From positions 1 to 64,000 of the forward strand of contig JAEWMJ010000036.1 in the NCBI GenBank assembly GCA_023393165.1: 64,000 nucleotides of DNA, in the 5' to 3' direction. A model generated the notes under the pieces. That model worked only from the letters and a program-made list of their open reading frames with translations. It did no database searches and was not told the DNA's origin. Below are positions 39,285 to 48,968 of the stretch, in pieces (position 1 is the first letter of the stretch; every line of letters starts with the position of its first letter). A program made the translations under genes and the position numbers. The stretch comes from Bacillota bacterium. Its GTDB lineage: Bacteria > Bacillota > Clostridia > Christensenellales > Christensenellaceae.

Positions 39285-40478
39285 TCAATTTTGGGCAATC
39301 AGATCCATTACATCGCGCCGCATACTGTTTGGAACTTCTTTGGTGGGTTTGCCCATGCGGACCAGCATTTGGATAGTCTCCCCATTTGCGGCGTATTCCC
39401 TGTGTATGCCTGCATAAAGCTCCGCCATCTCGGGATATTCCTCCAGCACCTGGCTCAGCGGCTGCATAACGATGCCCAATTGATGGGCCGCAAGAATCAG
39501 CCTGCTGTAAGCCATGCCGCTCAAGACCTGACTTTCCCGGCTGTTGTCGTTTGAGACGATCATTGCGTAGGCGGACGTGCCAAGCACGGACGACTGCGTG
39601 GATTGTATAAATTGATCGGACGCGCCTTTTCCGCTGTTCAATGAAGGAAAGACGGTGACCAGGCCCTGCATGATATGCAGCATGATTCCGGAAGTTCCCT
39701 GGCCTTCCACCGAAAAGCCGTACCGGTATTTGTTTTTTTCATATTCGTTTGGGCGGAAGATATCCGCGGTTTCCTGCATGACGCGCGGAACGCCCGCTTC
39801 TGTTACCGCTCCCTGCATCGCATACCATCCCAATCTTTCCATGTCTTCTTTCCCATCAAAAACCTTGACCGACAAGTTCCCCGCATCAATGCCTTTGAGC
39901 GCATTTATTTCCTGGGCTGTCAGCAGCTGGTCCTGATAGGGCGCGCGGTTTGTATCCGGTAAAAACATATACTGATAAAGCGCGTTCTCCACAGGCTGTG
40001 TTTTTGCAAGAATAACCTTGGCCGCCGGCATACTGTCCATGCTTTGCGTCAGGTTGTTTTCATCGTACTCTCCCTGTGGGAAAAGCTCCACGGTTGTCTT
40101 ATACCCTAATTCATCTCCCGCTATAGCCGCATATTCCAAAAATGCGCCCTGTGTAACCATCATCTGCCGCGCATAAGGGTCTACCTCAATCGTAAGCCGG
40201 CTGCTGTCGGCATAAAGATAAAAAACATTGGGATCTTTATCGTCCAGCCGTATTTTCCATGGCTGCATATTATGGCCGTTTGCCGCCAGGAGGCCGTGCG
40301 CGGCAAGCTGGATCCTTGGATCGTCAAACTTCTGATAATAAGATTTATCCCACGGTTCGAGATACCTGGGCGCGGCAAAAACGCCGCTTATAATAAACAG
40401 CGTTCCGAATGCCGCAGCCAGGATAATTACGACGCTGATAGCCGCAACTTTCAATTTGCTTTTCTTTTTATGTTTCAC
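39285..40478 (-). CDS. Membrane-anchored nitroreductase-like flavoprotein (Acg type)
   Basis: Protein of 397 residues with one N-terminal transmembrane helix (about 10-33) and an extracytoplasmic nitroreductase-like region. L-L-A-A-N-G-H-N-M-Q-P-W-K near 63-75 is the FMN-binding H-N-x-Q-P-W motif seen in Acg-like proteins. A second half with S-G-M-A-Y-S-R-L-I-L-A-A follows the same fold. It begins at a GTG overlapping the TetR stop by 3 bp (GTGA), so it is directly coupled to the regulator. Role probably in redox or drug stress. Confidence 0.75.
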   Translation of the reverse strand: MKHKKKSKLKVAAISVVIILAAAFGTLFIISGVFAAPRYLEPWDKSYYQKFDDPRIQLAAHGLLAANGHNMQPWKIRLDDKDPNVFYLYADSSRLTIEVDPYARQMMVTQGAFLEYAAIAGDELGYKTTVELFPQGEYDENNLTQSMDSMPAAKVILAKTQPVENALYQYMFLPDTNRAPYQDQLLTAQEINALKGIDAGNLSVKVFDGKEDMERLGWYAMQGAVTEAGVPRVMQETADIFRPNEYEKNKYRYGFSVEGQGTSGIMLHIMQGLVTVFPSLNSGKGASDQFIQSTQSSVLGTSAYAMIVSNDNSRESQVLSGMAYSRLILAAHQLGIVMQPLSQVLEEYPEMAELYAGIHREYAANGETIQMLVRMGKPTKEVPNSMRRDVMDLIAQN

Positions 40479-41140
40479 AGATCATTTCCTCCATCTTTCA
40501 CTATAGACCTTAAGAGAAACGCCGAAGCAGTCGATATCAATTCATCCGCCGAGGTATTGTGATAATTCAGGATATATTTCTCTTTCCTTTTTACCGTATT
40601 AAAAACACCAAGCATGCAGGACCATAGAACAAGGGCTGTTTTTTCCTCATCAAGATCGCTGCGAAAAACACCTTTTTCAATCCCTTTTTTGAGCGCTCCG
40701 GTCAGATAACCAAATACTTTTTCACCCAGCGAATAACATTCCTCTTTTGACGCGTCGGATACTCCTTTTTGAAAATCGAGTTCACTGTTTTCATACTCCA
40801 TAATCGCATTGAAATAATCGGGGTATTCACGGCTGAAATTATACTGTGTAACAGCCATCTGCCGGATCGTCCCGATCGGATCATCCGTTTTTAATTTTTT
40901 CATATCTGCGTCCAGCATGCCGATGAGCAACCTGTATCCTTTTATCATGATTTCAAAGTAAATCTGCTCTTTGCTGCTAAAGTATACATATACCGTACGC
41001 TTGCTGAATTCGGCTTCTTTGGCGACATCGTCCATTGTCGCCGCATCGTAGCCCTTGGAAAAGAAGACTCTTTCGGCAGCCTCAATAATATCGTTTCTCC
41101 GTATTTCTTTCTCTTTTTCCCTGCGTTCATTGATTCCCAT
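40475..41140 (-). CDS. TetR/AcrR family regulator
   Basis: Protein of about 221 residues with an N-terminal helix-turn-helix: R-V-F-F-S-K-G-Y-D-A-A-T-M-D-D-V-A-K-E-A, then S-K-R-T-V-Y-V-Y-F. The start M-G-I-N-E-R at 41140 is taken; a start eight codons upstream is possible. It is upstream of and coupled to the nitroreductase-like gene, and a palindrome just before it suggests autorepression. Confidence 0.86.
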   Translation of the reverse strand: MGINERREKEKEIRRNDIIEAAERVFFSKGYDAATMDDVAKEAEFSKRTVYVYFSSKEQIYFEIMIKGYRLLIGMLDADMKKLKTDDPIGTIRQMAVTQYNFSREYPDYFNAIMEYENSELDFQKGVSDASKEECYSLGEKVFGYLTGALKKGIEKGVFRSDLDEEKTALVLWSCMLGVFNTVKRKEKYILNYHNTSADELISTASAFLLRSIVKDGGNDL

Positions 41141-41178
41141 GATACCGCCGTCCTTCTTTTGCACAGTGTTGTATTTAG

Positions 41179-41195
41179 GTAAACTATTAGTTTAC
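41179..41195. promoter_or_regulatory. Palindromic operator of the TetR-nitroreductase operon
   Basis: GTAAACT-ATT-AGTTTAC is a perfect inverted repeat about 40 bp before the TetR start, extended by a further imperfect pair. This is the usual size and place for a TetR-family site. Confidence 0.7.
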
Positions 41196-41244
41196 TTCAT
41201 TATATGATCTTCGATTTTCAAAGTCAATAAAATTTTTGTAAAGC

Positions 41245-41290
41245 AAAAAAAAGAGCGCCTTTCAAAGCACCCTCAAAGCAGCTCTTTTTT
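41245..41290 (-). terminator. Terminator of the cheW-MCP operon
   Basis: On the minus strand AAAAAAGAGC, a long imperfect arm and GCTC are followed by eight T. It lies about 90 bp after the chemoreceptor stop and may act in both directions. Confidence 0.7.
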
Positions 41291-41381
41291 CGTATTCAAT
41301 TTCTATTTATGTTTATTTTATGTACGCAAGACTAATTGAGCAGGGTGCAGCCGTTTTCCGGACGGCCGCACCCGCTTCCCA

Positions 41382-43712
41382 TCAATATTTATCCGTCTCA
41401 AAAACCTGCGCCATGCGCTCATCCGGCATCTTCTGCTTAAGGGCTTTATCCTGCTTTGTTTCGGCGTCTGCCGTCTTTTGCCTTCGCAGCCTGAATTGCG
41501 CGATTTTTTCCTTGAGCAATTCGGCCTGGCCGGACAGTTCCTCGCTGGCCGCGGCTCCCTCCTGCGCCGTAGCCGAATTGTTCTGCACCACCTGGGACAT
41601 CTGTTCGATCCCCTGGTTGATCTGGGTGATACTGAGCGCCTGTTCTTTTGATGCGGAAGCAATACCCTCTCCCAGCTCAACGGCTTTTTCAACATTATTT
41701 ACAATAGCGTGCAGCGCATCCGCAGTGTCCTTGGCAAGTTTGGTTCCAACGCCGACCTTTTTAATGGAGCTTTCGATCATCTCGGTAGTCTCCCTGGCCG
41801 CATCGGCGCTTCTGGCGGCCAGATTCCTGACCTCCTCCGCCACCACCGCAAATCCTTTTCCGTGTACGCCGGCTCTGGCCGCCTCCACAGCGGCGTTCAG
41901 GGAAAGAATATTTGTCTGGAACGCAATATCGTCTATGACTTTTATTATTTTGGAAATATTGGCCGAAGACTCGTTGATTTCATCCATTGAGCGCAGCATT
42001 TCAGTCATTTTATCGTTTCCGGCAACCGCTGCGGCTTTGGCCTGAATGGCGGCTTCGTTTGATTTTTCGGAATTCTCAGCATTTTGATTCGTTTGCTCGG
42101 ATATCATGGTCACGGAAGCCGTAAGTTCCTCAATCGAGCTTGCCTGCTCCGAGGCTCCCTGCGAAACCGCCTGGTTCCCGGCCGATACCTGCACAGTGCC
42201 CTCCGCGACCTGATCCGCCGCAATGTTGATCTCATACAGGACTTCGTTCAGCGCATCCACAATTTGATTGATGGAATTTTTAAGGGCTACAAAATCTCCT
42301 TTGAAACCGGATACGATTTCATGCGTCAGATCACCTGCCGCCATTTTGCCAAGCACATCCGAGATTTCCGAAATATATTGGTTCATCGACCGGATGGTGC
42401 CGTTCAGCGCATCTTTTATTATCGCAAAGTCGCCTTTGTAATCTCCCTCCATCTGCACATGGAGATTGCCCTTTGCCATTTCTCCCATCACAGCCGCCGC
42501 CTCGTTCAAAGGCCCGATCACCTGATCCAGCGTTTGATTGACTCCGGAAATGATTTTCCGGTATCCGCCATTATGCCGGCTCTCGTCCGCTCGCGTGGAT
42601 AATTTGCCCTGCGCCGCCGCATCCACCAGCATGGAGGAATCGCCAAGCAGTAAATACAGAGAATCCCTTACCCGGTTGAGATTATTGATGATCAGTTTAA
42701 AATCACCCTTGTACTTCTCCGTATCCAGGACTTCCAAATCTTCGCCGTCCGCCATCCTTTCAAGGTGCGCCGAGGCTTCGGCTATGGGCAGCGCAACCGC
42801 GTTAAGCGTATTGTTCATACCCTCCACAATTTTGCGGTAATCCCCTTTATGCATGTTTTCGTCCGCCCGGGTCTTAAGCTCGCCCGAAACCGCGGCATCC
42901 ACAAGCATTTGCGAATCGGCTATCATCCGTTCTATAGACGCCTTCATTCTGCCAAAGGAGTGCGATAAATTTCCCACTTCATCTTTTGAAACGATATCCA
43001 GTGTAAAATCCAGATCTCCATCAGCAAGGGAATCGGCGGCGGCAACCATCTTATTGACCGGTTTGCTGACCGACCTTGCAATTAAAACGCCAAGCAGGAT
43101 TGCAACTGCAACGCCGGCGCACACAATCGCAATCATGATTAAGACAGCCTGGTTCTGCGTCTCCATATTCAGGTTGTTTTTCTCGGCCGCCTGGTTTTCG
43201 TTGAGCGCATAGAATTCATCGAAGTCCGCCTGCAGTTGGTCGCCCACCTGTGTCGCGTCTCCCAAAATGATGTCAACAGCCTGCTGGGTGTTTCCCGCCT
43301 GCACCAGATCCACCGCGTTTAAAACATACTTCTTGTAATCGGCAAACAGCGCCGTCAATTCGTCAAACTTTGCCTGTTCTTCCTCAGAAGTCACCGTCTG
43401 CTCATATTTAGCGAAGTAATCGTCTACCTGTTTGGAGAAATCATTTATCTTTTGTATGTATCCATCCTGAGTTTCTTTTTCATCCGTTGTGGTCAGTTTC
43501 AGGGTATTGAACCGAAGCCGCTGATAATACAAAGCCGATTTGCCGATATTGTCGATACCCATCGTATTTTTCTCGTATATTTGATTGCTGTTGTCGGCAA
43601 TCCGGCTGATGTTCATGATCCCCATCACGCCAACCAGGCCCGCAATCGCCGCAACAATTAAAAAGCCCGCAATCATCCTTTTTCCGATTTTCAGATTTGA
43701 AAACCACTTCAT
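41382..43712 (-). CDS. Methyl-accepting chemotaxis protein with repeated HAMP modules
   Basis: Transmembrane receptor of 776 residues. TM1 (about 11-33), a four-helix ligand domain (34-185), TM2 (about 187-210) and a HAMP domain come first. A run of HAMP-like units to about residue 480 contains two near-identical modules with D-S-x-M-L-V-D-A-A, T-R-A-D-E and Y-R-K-I. The signalling hairpin carries F-A-V-V-A-E-E-V-R-N-L-A-A-R-S. Poly-HAMP receptors relay signals over a long rod. It is 16 bp downstream of cheW. The ligand is unknown. Confidence 0.9.
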   Translation of the reverse strand: MKWFSNLKIGKRMIAGFLIVAAIAGLVGVMGIMNISRIADNSNQIYEKNTMGIDNIGKSALYYQRLRFNTLKLTTTDEKETQDGYIQKINDFSKQVDDYFAKYEQTVTSEEEQAKFDELTALFADYKKYVLNAVDLVQAGNTQQAVDIILGDATQVGDQLQADFDEFYALNENQAAEKNNLNMETQNQAVLIMIAIVCAGVAVAILLGVLIARSVSKPVNKMVAAADSLADGDLDFTLDIVSKDEVGNLSHSFGRMKASIERMIADSQMLVDAAVSGELKTRADENMHKGDYRKIVEGMNNTLNAVALPIAEASAHLERMADGEDLEVLDTEKYKGDFKLIINNLNRVRDSLYLLLGDSSMLVDAAAQGKLSTRADESRHNGGYRKIISGVNQTLDQVIGPLNEAAAVMGEMAKGNLHVQMEGDYKGDFAIIKDALNGTIRSMNQYISEISDVLGKMAAGDLTHEIVSGFKGDFVALKNSINQIVDALNEVLYEINIAADQVAEGTVQVSAGNQAVSQGASEQASSIEELTASVTMISEQTNQNAENSEKSNEAAIQAKAAAVAGNDKMTEMLRSMDEINESSANISKIIKVIDDIAFQTNILSLNAAVEAARAGVHGKGFAVVAEEVRNLAARSADAARETTEMIESSIKKVGVGTKLAKDTADALHAIVNNVEKAVELGEGIASASKEQALSITQINQGIEQMSQVVQNNSATAQEGAAASEELSGQAELLKEKIAQFRLRRQKTADAETKQDKALKQKMPDERMAQVFETDKY

Positions 43713-43728
43713 AACTTTTTTCCCCCAG

Positions 43729-44217
43729 TCATTGTACTAAAATGTCATCCAGTTCTTCTTCTTTGAAAAACTGATTGCAGTCAATAAGCAGTTTTACGTC
43801 GTTTCCGACCTTTGCAATACTGCGGATATACCTGTTTTTGTTCCCAAAACTGTATTCGGATGCAGGTATGATATTCTCATCATCAACGGTAATCACCTCG
43901 GACACACGGTCGACAAGCAATCCGGTGCTCACCCCCTGAATATCGGTTACGATAATACAGGTCCTGTCCGTATAACCCAGTTTATCTTTCCCAAACTTGA
44001 TCCTTACGTCCACAACCGGTATGATTTTGCCCCGCAGATTGATAATGCCGATGAGATAATCGGGCGATTCAGGCAGGGCGGATACGGGCTGCATGCCTAT
44101 AATTTCTTTCACATACACAATATCGATTCCAAACACTTCCTGTCCGATAGAAAACGTCAATATTTTTCCATGTTGAAAATCCTGCCCGTCAGATAGCTGC
44201 AGTTCTTGTGTGTTCAT
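43729..44217 (-). CDS. cheW: Chemotaxis adaptor CheW
   Basis: Cytoplasmic SH3-like coupling protein of 162 residues linking receptors to CheA. Motifs are I-L-T-F-S-I-G-Q-E-V-F-G-I-D, V-K-E-I-I-G, and I-N-L-R-G-K-I-I-P-V-V-D-V-R, all standard. It starts after GGAGGAATTAA and is cotranscribed with the MCP. No cheA or cheY gene is in the window. Confidence 0.92.
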   Translation of the reverse strand: MNTQELQLSDGQDFQHGKILTFSIGQEVFGIDIVYVKEIIGMQPVSALPESPDYLIGIINLRGKIIPVVDVRIKFGKDKLGYTDRTCIIVTDIQGVSTGLLVDRVSEVITVDDENIIPASEYSFGNKNRYIRSIAKVGNDVKLLIDCNQFFKEEELDDILVQ

Positions 44218-44412
44218 TTAATTCCTCCGTTAAATAAAAACAAGATTGGGTCTCGTATGAAAGTTTTTTAGATAATTCTATTTTATGACAGAAATATGGC
44301 GCAAGTTTGTCATATTTTTGAAAGATTATGTCGAAATTTTGATATTTCTGGATATTAATTGGTAATAAGAAATTTAGGTTGAAAAGTTTTTATAAAATTT
44401 AAGTTTCAGAGT
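44218..44412. other. Intergenic region with long inverted repeat
   Basis: TATGACA (44284-44290) and TGTCATA (44308-44314) form an inverted repeat with a 17-bp gap upstream of cheW. It could be an operator. I see no clear housekeeping promoter here. Confidence 0.35.
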
Positions 44413-45096
44413 TTACGCTTCAAACTTGTAGCCAACTCCATAGATGGTTCTGATGGCGGAATCAATTTTTAACGATTCGAGTTTTTTGCGAAGCCTCTTG
44501 ACATGGGTATCCACAATCCTGGTATCCGCCAGATAATTATACCCCCATACTTCAGCCAGGATTTGTTCCCGGCTCAACACCTTGTTGCTGTGACTGGCCA
44601 GAAAAAATAATATCTGCATTTCTTTAGGCGTAAGATCAATATTTTTTCCGAAAACAACCACCTCGTAGCGTTCCAGATCAATCCTGATATCCTTAAAATC
44701 CAAAACTTTTGGCGGCGTCTCTTCCGGCGCTGTTCTTTTCAAGATGCGTTTGACCCTCGCGAGAACTTCCCTGGTTGAAAACGGCTTGACAATATAATCG
44801 TCCGCTCCGATTTCAATACCAACGATCCTTTCAATCTCATCGCCCATCACAGTCAGCATTACGATGGGTACATCGCTCGTTTTCCGGATTTCCTTGCACA
44901 CTTCAATGCCCGACAATTTGGGCATTACGAGATCAAGAATCATGAGATCCGGTTTGTTCAGCCGAAATTTTTCAAGCGCCTCCATACCGTTATAAGCGGA
45001 AATCATTTTCATTCCGCTTGCCGAAAAACAGGTTTTCAACGATTGATGTACCGATTCCGTATCGTCGCAGACCAGAATCCGGTAATCTGTTTCCAA
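44413..45096 (-). CDS. OmpR/PhoB-family response regulator
   Basis: Protein of 227 residues. The receiver domain has the acidic pair in V-C-D-D, the phospho-acceptor in M-I-L-D-L-V-M-P and the lysine in V-K-P-F. The C-terminal winged helix includes L-T-P-K-E-M-Q-I-L-F and R-I-V-D-T-H-V-K-R-L-R-K-K-L. It starts at TTG after GGGGGAG. It follows the sensor kinase by 76 bp and is its likely partner. Confidence 0.92.
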   Translation of the reverse strand: METDYRILVCDDTESVHQSLKTCFSASGMKMISAYNGMEALEKFRLNKPDLMILDLVMPKLSGIEVCKEIRKTSDVPIVMLTVMGDEIERIVGIEIGADDYIVKPFSTREVLARVKRILKRTAPEETPPKVLDFKDIRIDLERYEVVVFGKNIDLTPKEMQILFFLASHSNKVLSREQILAEVWGYNYLADTRIVDTHVKRLRKKLESLKIDSAIRTIYGVGYKFEA

Positions 45097-45172
45097 TCAA
45101 ACTCCCCCTATAAATAAGTAGTACAATGAATTGTATTAAAAATACAGGTTTTTTTCAATGAGAATTTTACTC

Positions 45173-47158
45173 TTACAATACATCTGAAAATTCGATCTGC
45201 ATTCTCCGGTACATATCCATGCTGTTAAAATGATCAAATTGCTTGCTTTCATCCGCCTTCAGCATGGGAAGTTCAATAAAAAATTCATTTCCGCCGCTGA
45301 CAGGTTCCGCGTAGCGGATCTGCCCGCCAAGAATCTGCGTAAAGTCTTTTGCAATGATAAGTTCGATCGGATAATCTTCTTTTGGATATGCAAATATATT
45401 TTTTTCCGGCTTCGTTCCGTTGTTGAATATATCCTTGCTTTTTTGCGATATGCTTTTGCCGTTATCCTTGACGGAAATGACCACGGTCTTGCCCTGGTCG
45501 TTAAAAAAAATATGCAAAAAGTTGCCTTTGGAGGTATGTTTCAGCGCATTAGATACAAGGCTCATAACAATTCTCTCCAAAAAATAAATATCGGTTTTAA
45601 AAATCTTGATTTTTATGGCCGTTTCAAACTTCAGCCGGACTTTCTTCCTTTTGGCAAAAGGTTTCAAAATATAATAAAACCTGTACAGCAAATTAACTAT
45701 ATCTATATGAATGAACGCAGGCTGCAAAAATCCGGATTCGATCAAATTTATATCCAGAAAATTGCCCACAAGTTTGCTGATCCTGAATGCGTTCTGCTTG
45801 AGTATCTCAATATATTCTTTCAGCTCTTCCCTGAGTTCTTCATTCTTTTCGATAATGGATTCCACCATTTCTAGCGAAAAAATAAGAATGGAGATGGGCG
45901 TTTTAAAATCATGCGTGATATTTATAATATAATTCAGAATCTGACGGTTTTTTGCGTCCAGTTTCTCGGCTTGTGTCTTAAGCTTCAGTTCCATCTCCTT
46001 TCTCTCGGTAATATCGCGCGATACAATAATAATGCCCGTCACGCTGCCCGTCTCGTCATGCCAGGGAGATTTGTTGGACAAATACGTCCTTAAACCTTTT
46101 TTTGAAGGAAGCAGCACTTCCACCTGTTCAGGCTTGTCCGCCGCCATGATCCGTTTTTCAATTTTTATAATGTCGTTATAATACTCGTCGCCTATAAAAT
46201 ATGCCTGTCCTTTTTCGTACAGCATTTCCAAGCCCGGCGCATTCATGGCCCGGACAGCCGCAGTATTGGCAAGCAGAATTTTTCCTTCTTCGTCCTTGAT
46301 AAGGATCGGGTCGTCGGCGCCTTCCATAATCGCGCGGAGCAGATACAAATTCCGGTTCAACGCGGCCTCCGCTTCTTTTTGAGCCGTAATATCCTGCATG
46401 ATCCCCCGCATCATAACGCACTCGCCCCCGGTGTTGCGCACGGCCCTGCCATCCGAGCGGACGGTCCTGAAAACGCCGTCCATCCCATACATACTGAATT
46501 CCACGGAAAAGCCGTTCTTCTCCTCTATTCCCCGGTCTATTTCGCTGTTGACCCTGTCCTTTTCTTCCGGGGTTAAAAGATCAAGGAATAAACCTCTCCT
46601 TAAATCGGCGTTCCCCGGCTTTATTCCAAGCATCCTGTATAATTCATCCGACCAGATCAGCTGGTTTTTTTCCAAATCATATTCCCAGCTGCCGATTTGC
46701 GCAATTTTCTGCGCTTCGTTCAGGCTTCTGAGCGTTTTTTGCAGTTCTTCCTCCAGTTTTCTTTTTTCGGCCTCCTTCCCGGCTGCGCTCATCGCTCTTG
46801 CCACGGTAAACGGAATCAATTCCACATCTTCTATAAAAATAACGTCCGTTATTCCAAACTCCAAAAGGTCAAACGCAATTTGTTTATTGGTTAAATCGCA
46901 AACAAAAACCATCACTATATACGGATAGGCAGCATTAAAGTACTCGCGGATTTTTAAAGGGTCGCAGCCGTCTTTTATTTCAACCAAAACGATATCGAAC
47001 GGATGACGATTCATCAGTTTTTCATACTGGTCCATATTCAGCGCCACATCAAAATGAACCCGGCAATGAAATGCATTTGAAAGCGCATCCACAATAATAC
47101 TTGCATAATCATTTTGAGTAAAAAGAAACAATAAGGATAATTCAGACGGAAAATTCAT
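45173..47158 (-). CDS. PAS-domain sensor histidine kinase with degenerate receiver-like N-terminus
   Basis: Kinase of 661 residues with no transmembrane helix. Residues 1-125 resemble a receiver fold (F-D-I-V-L-V-E-I-K-D-G) but lack a clear phospho-acceptor Asp. Two PAS domains follow (about 145-265 and 270-395; I-G-S-W-E-Y-D and I-I-I-V-S-R-D-I-T-E-R). The H-box is N-I-T-H-D-F-K-T-P-I-S, and the ATPase domain has an N box (L-V-S-N-A-L-K-H) and V-K-D-N-G. The expected G-x-G loops are poor, so the ATPase part is divergent. Cytoplasmic PAS sensing, possibly of redox or a small molecule, is inferred. Confidence 0.85.
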   Translation of the reverse strand: MNFPSELSLLFLFTQNDYASIIVDALSNAFHCRVHFDVALNMDQYEKLMNRHPFDIVLVEIKDGCDPLKIREYFNAAYPYIVMVFVCDLTNKQIAFDLLEFGITDVIFIEDVELIPFTVARAMSAAGKEAEKRKLEEELQKTLRSLNEAQKIAQIGSWEYDLEKNQLIWSDELYRMLGIKPGNADLRRGLFLDLLTPEEKDRVNSEIDRGIEEKNGFSVEFSMYGMDGVFRTVRSDGRAVRNTGGECVMMRGIMQDITAQKEAEAALNRNLYLLRAIMEGADDPILIKDEEGKILLANTAAVRAMNAPGLEMLYEKGQAYFIGDEYYNDIIKIEKRIMAADKPEQVEVLLPSKKGLRTYLSNKSPWHDETGSVTGIIIVSRDITERKEMELKLKTQAEKLDAKNRQILNYIINITHDFKTPISILIFSLEMVESIIEKNEELREELKEYIEILKQNAFRISKLVGNFLDINLIESGFLQPAFIHIDIVNLLYRFYYILKPFAKRKKVRLKFETAIKIKIFKTDIYFLERIVMSLVSNALKHTSKGNFLHIFFNDQGKTVVISVKDNGKSISQKSKDIFNNGTKPEKNIFAYPKEDYPIELIIAKDFTQILGGQIRYAEPVSGGNEFFIELPMLKADESKQFDHFNSMDMYRRMQIEFSDVL

Positions 47159-47299
47159 AATTTACCTTGAATTTCTTAATATTTTCTTTTAAGTATATAC
47201 AATGGATCGACAATCTTCAACGTAATCTTAAACACTTTCCATTGGAATAAAACCGGTGTACGCAAAAAAACTTGGGGCAGGCAATGCCTGAAAAATACG

Positions 47300-47331
47300 A
47301 AAAAAAAGAACTGCCGTGCAGCTCTTTTTTC
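47300..47331 (-). terminator. araA terminator
   Basis: On the minus strand AAAAAAGAGCTGC, a short loop and GCAGTTC are followed by seven T, about 30 bp after the araA stop. It also has an A-run upstream and could act in both directions. Confidence 0.85.
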
Positions 47332-47355
47332 GTATTTATTACCTTTTTGACTCCC

Positions 47356-48819
47356 TTAATTCCATATAACGTCCCCCATTGCAAGCATCATCTTAAGGTT
47401 TTCAATGCTTGTATTCTGGTTGATGTGAACAAACTCAACACCCATGATCTCCGCAAAATCGCGCATATGTTCCGCGGTAAGATCATAGGAAATCACGCTG
47501 TGATGCGTGCCTCCGCAGCGTATCCACGCTTCATTTCCGGTAACCATATCCGGCCTGGGTCTCCACATGACGCTCGCGACGGGTAATTTGGGCATCGCCT
47601 TCATGGGCGGTATTGCCAGCACATCGTGCGCGACCATGCGGAACCTTCCGCCCATGTCGACGATCGTGACCAGTATGGCGCTGCCTTCTTTTCCTTCAAA
47701 GATCAACCTTGCGGGGTCGTCCCTGCCGCCTATGCCCAGCGGATGCACTTCGATCCGGGGCTGTTCCTTGGCGATGGCAGGCGATATTTCCAGCATATGC
47801 GCGCCCAGAACCGCCTCGTTCCCTTTTTCAAAATGATATGTATAGTCTTCAATAAACGACAGGCCCTTATGCAATCCCGCCGACATGACCCCCATCACCG
47901 CCCCCAGCGCGGCTGTTTTCCAGTCGCCTTCAGCGCCAAAACCGAAACCATTTGCCATGAGGTTCTGCGACGCGAGGCCGGGAAGCTGCTCAAGTCCATA
48001 AAGGTCTTCAAACGTATCCGTAAAGGCGTGAAAGCCTCCCTCCGATATCATCTGCTCCAGCGCAACCTCAATCCTGGCCTGATACCTGACAGCCTCCATA
48101 TTATCCGTTCCAAACGCGTATTTGCTCCTGTATTCTTCTATCTTCCGATCAATCTGCGGCGCTGCAATTGCCTGCACCCGCGCGGAAAGTCCGCCCACGC
48201 CCCAGGTATTGACGCTCCATCCCAGATCCTTCTCCGCCTGAATCTTATCTCCTTCCGTCACGGCCACATAACGCATATTGTCGCCAAGCCGCATCACCCT
48301 CAGATTCCGGCTGAAAACCGCCCCTACGGCGCTGCGCATCCAATCGGCCAAACGGCTTCTTAACCGCGCATCCTCCCAATAACCGCAGACGATCTTTCTT
48401 TTCATGCGCAGGCGTGCGGTAATGAAGCCATGTTCACGGTCGCCGTGTGCGGACTGGTTGGTATTCATAAAGTTCATATCAATTTCATCAAACGGCAGAT
48501 TCCGATTGAACTGCGTATTTAAATGCAGATAGGGCTTGTTCAGAAGGGAAAGGCCGCCGATCCACATTTTGCTTGGCGAAAACGTATGCATCCACGTTAT
48601 CACGCCGGCGCAGCCGGGATCGCCGTTCGCCGCTATGCAGATATCCCTTATCTCGTCGGGCGTGGTCATTACCCCCTTATAAAGGACCTCGTAAGGGACC
48701 GCTGCATCTTCGTTGAATCCGCCGGCCATTATCCTTGAATGTGCATCGACTTCCTTCAAAACTTCGGGCCCGTACAGATGCTGCGAACCCACAACAAACC
48801 AAAATTGATACTGATTCAT
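47356..48819 (-). CDS. araA: L-arabinose isomerase
   Basis: Cytoplasmic metal-dependent isomerase of 487 residues converting L-arabinose to L-ribulose. The N-terminus F-W-F-V-V-G-S-Q-H-L-Y-G is the family signature. W-M-H-T-F-S-P-S-K-M-W, H-D-R-E-H-G-like and G-F-G-A-E-G-D-W-K also match. It starts after GGAGGAAACGGT and ends at a strong terminator. It is the last gene of the arabinoside ABC operon; no araB or araD is in the window. Confidence 0.94.
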   Translation of the reverse strand: MNQYQFWFVVGSQHLYGPEVLKEVDAHSRIMAGGFNEDAAVPYEVLYKGVMTTPDEIRDICIAANGDPGCAGVITWMHTFSPSKMWIGGLSLLNKPYLHLNTQFNRNLPFDEIDMNFMNTNQSAHGDREHGFITARLRMKRKIVCGYWEDARLRSRLADWMRSAVGAVFSRNLRVMRLGDNMRYVAVTEGDKIQAEKDLGWSVNTWGVGGLSARVQAIAAPQIDRKIEEYRSKYAFGTDNMEAVRYQARIEVALEQMISEGGFHAFTDTFEDLYGLEQLPGLASQNLMANGFGFGAEGDWKTAALGAVMGVMSAGLHKGLSFIEDYTYHFEKGNEAVLGAHMLEISPAIAKEQPRIEVHPLGIGGRDDPARLIFEGKEGSAILVTIVDMGGRFRMVAHDVLAIPPMKAMPKLPVASVMWRPRPDMVTGNEAWIRCGGTHHSVISYDLTAEHMRDFAEIMGVEFVHINQNTSIENLKMMLAMGDVIWN

Positions 48820-48968
48820 ACCGTTTCCTCCATTCTCTGAATTCTTTTCACGTTTTGCATCCCGTATTTCTATGCGGCAAACTTTGCCCGTATTCTCTTT
48901 TTACAGCCGCCTTAAAATAAACTGTTATGAAAAAGCGCGTTTGATCGGATCAAGACCTTCAAAATGAA

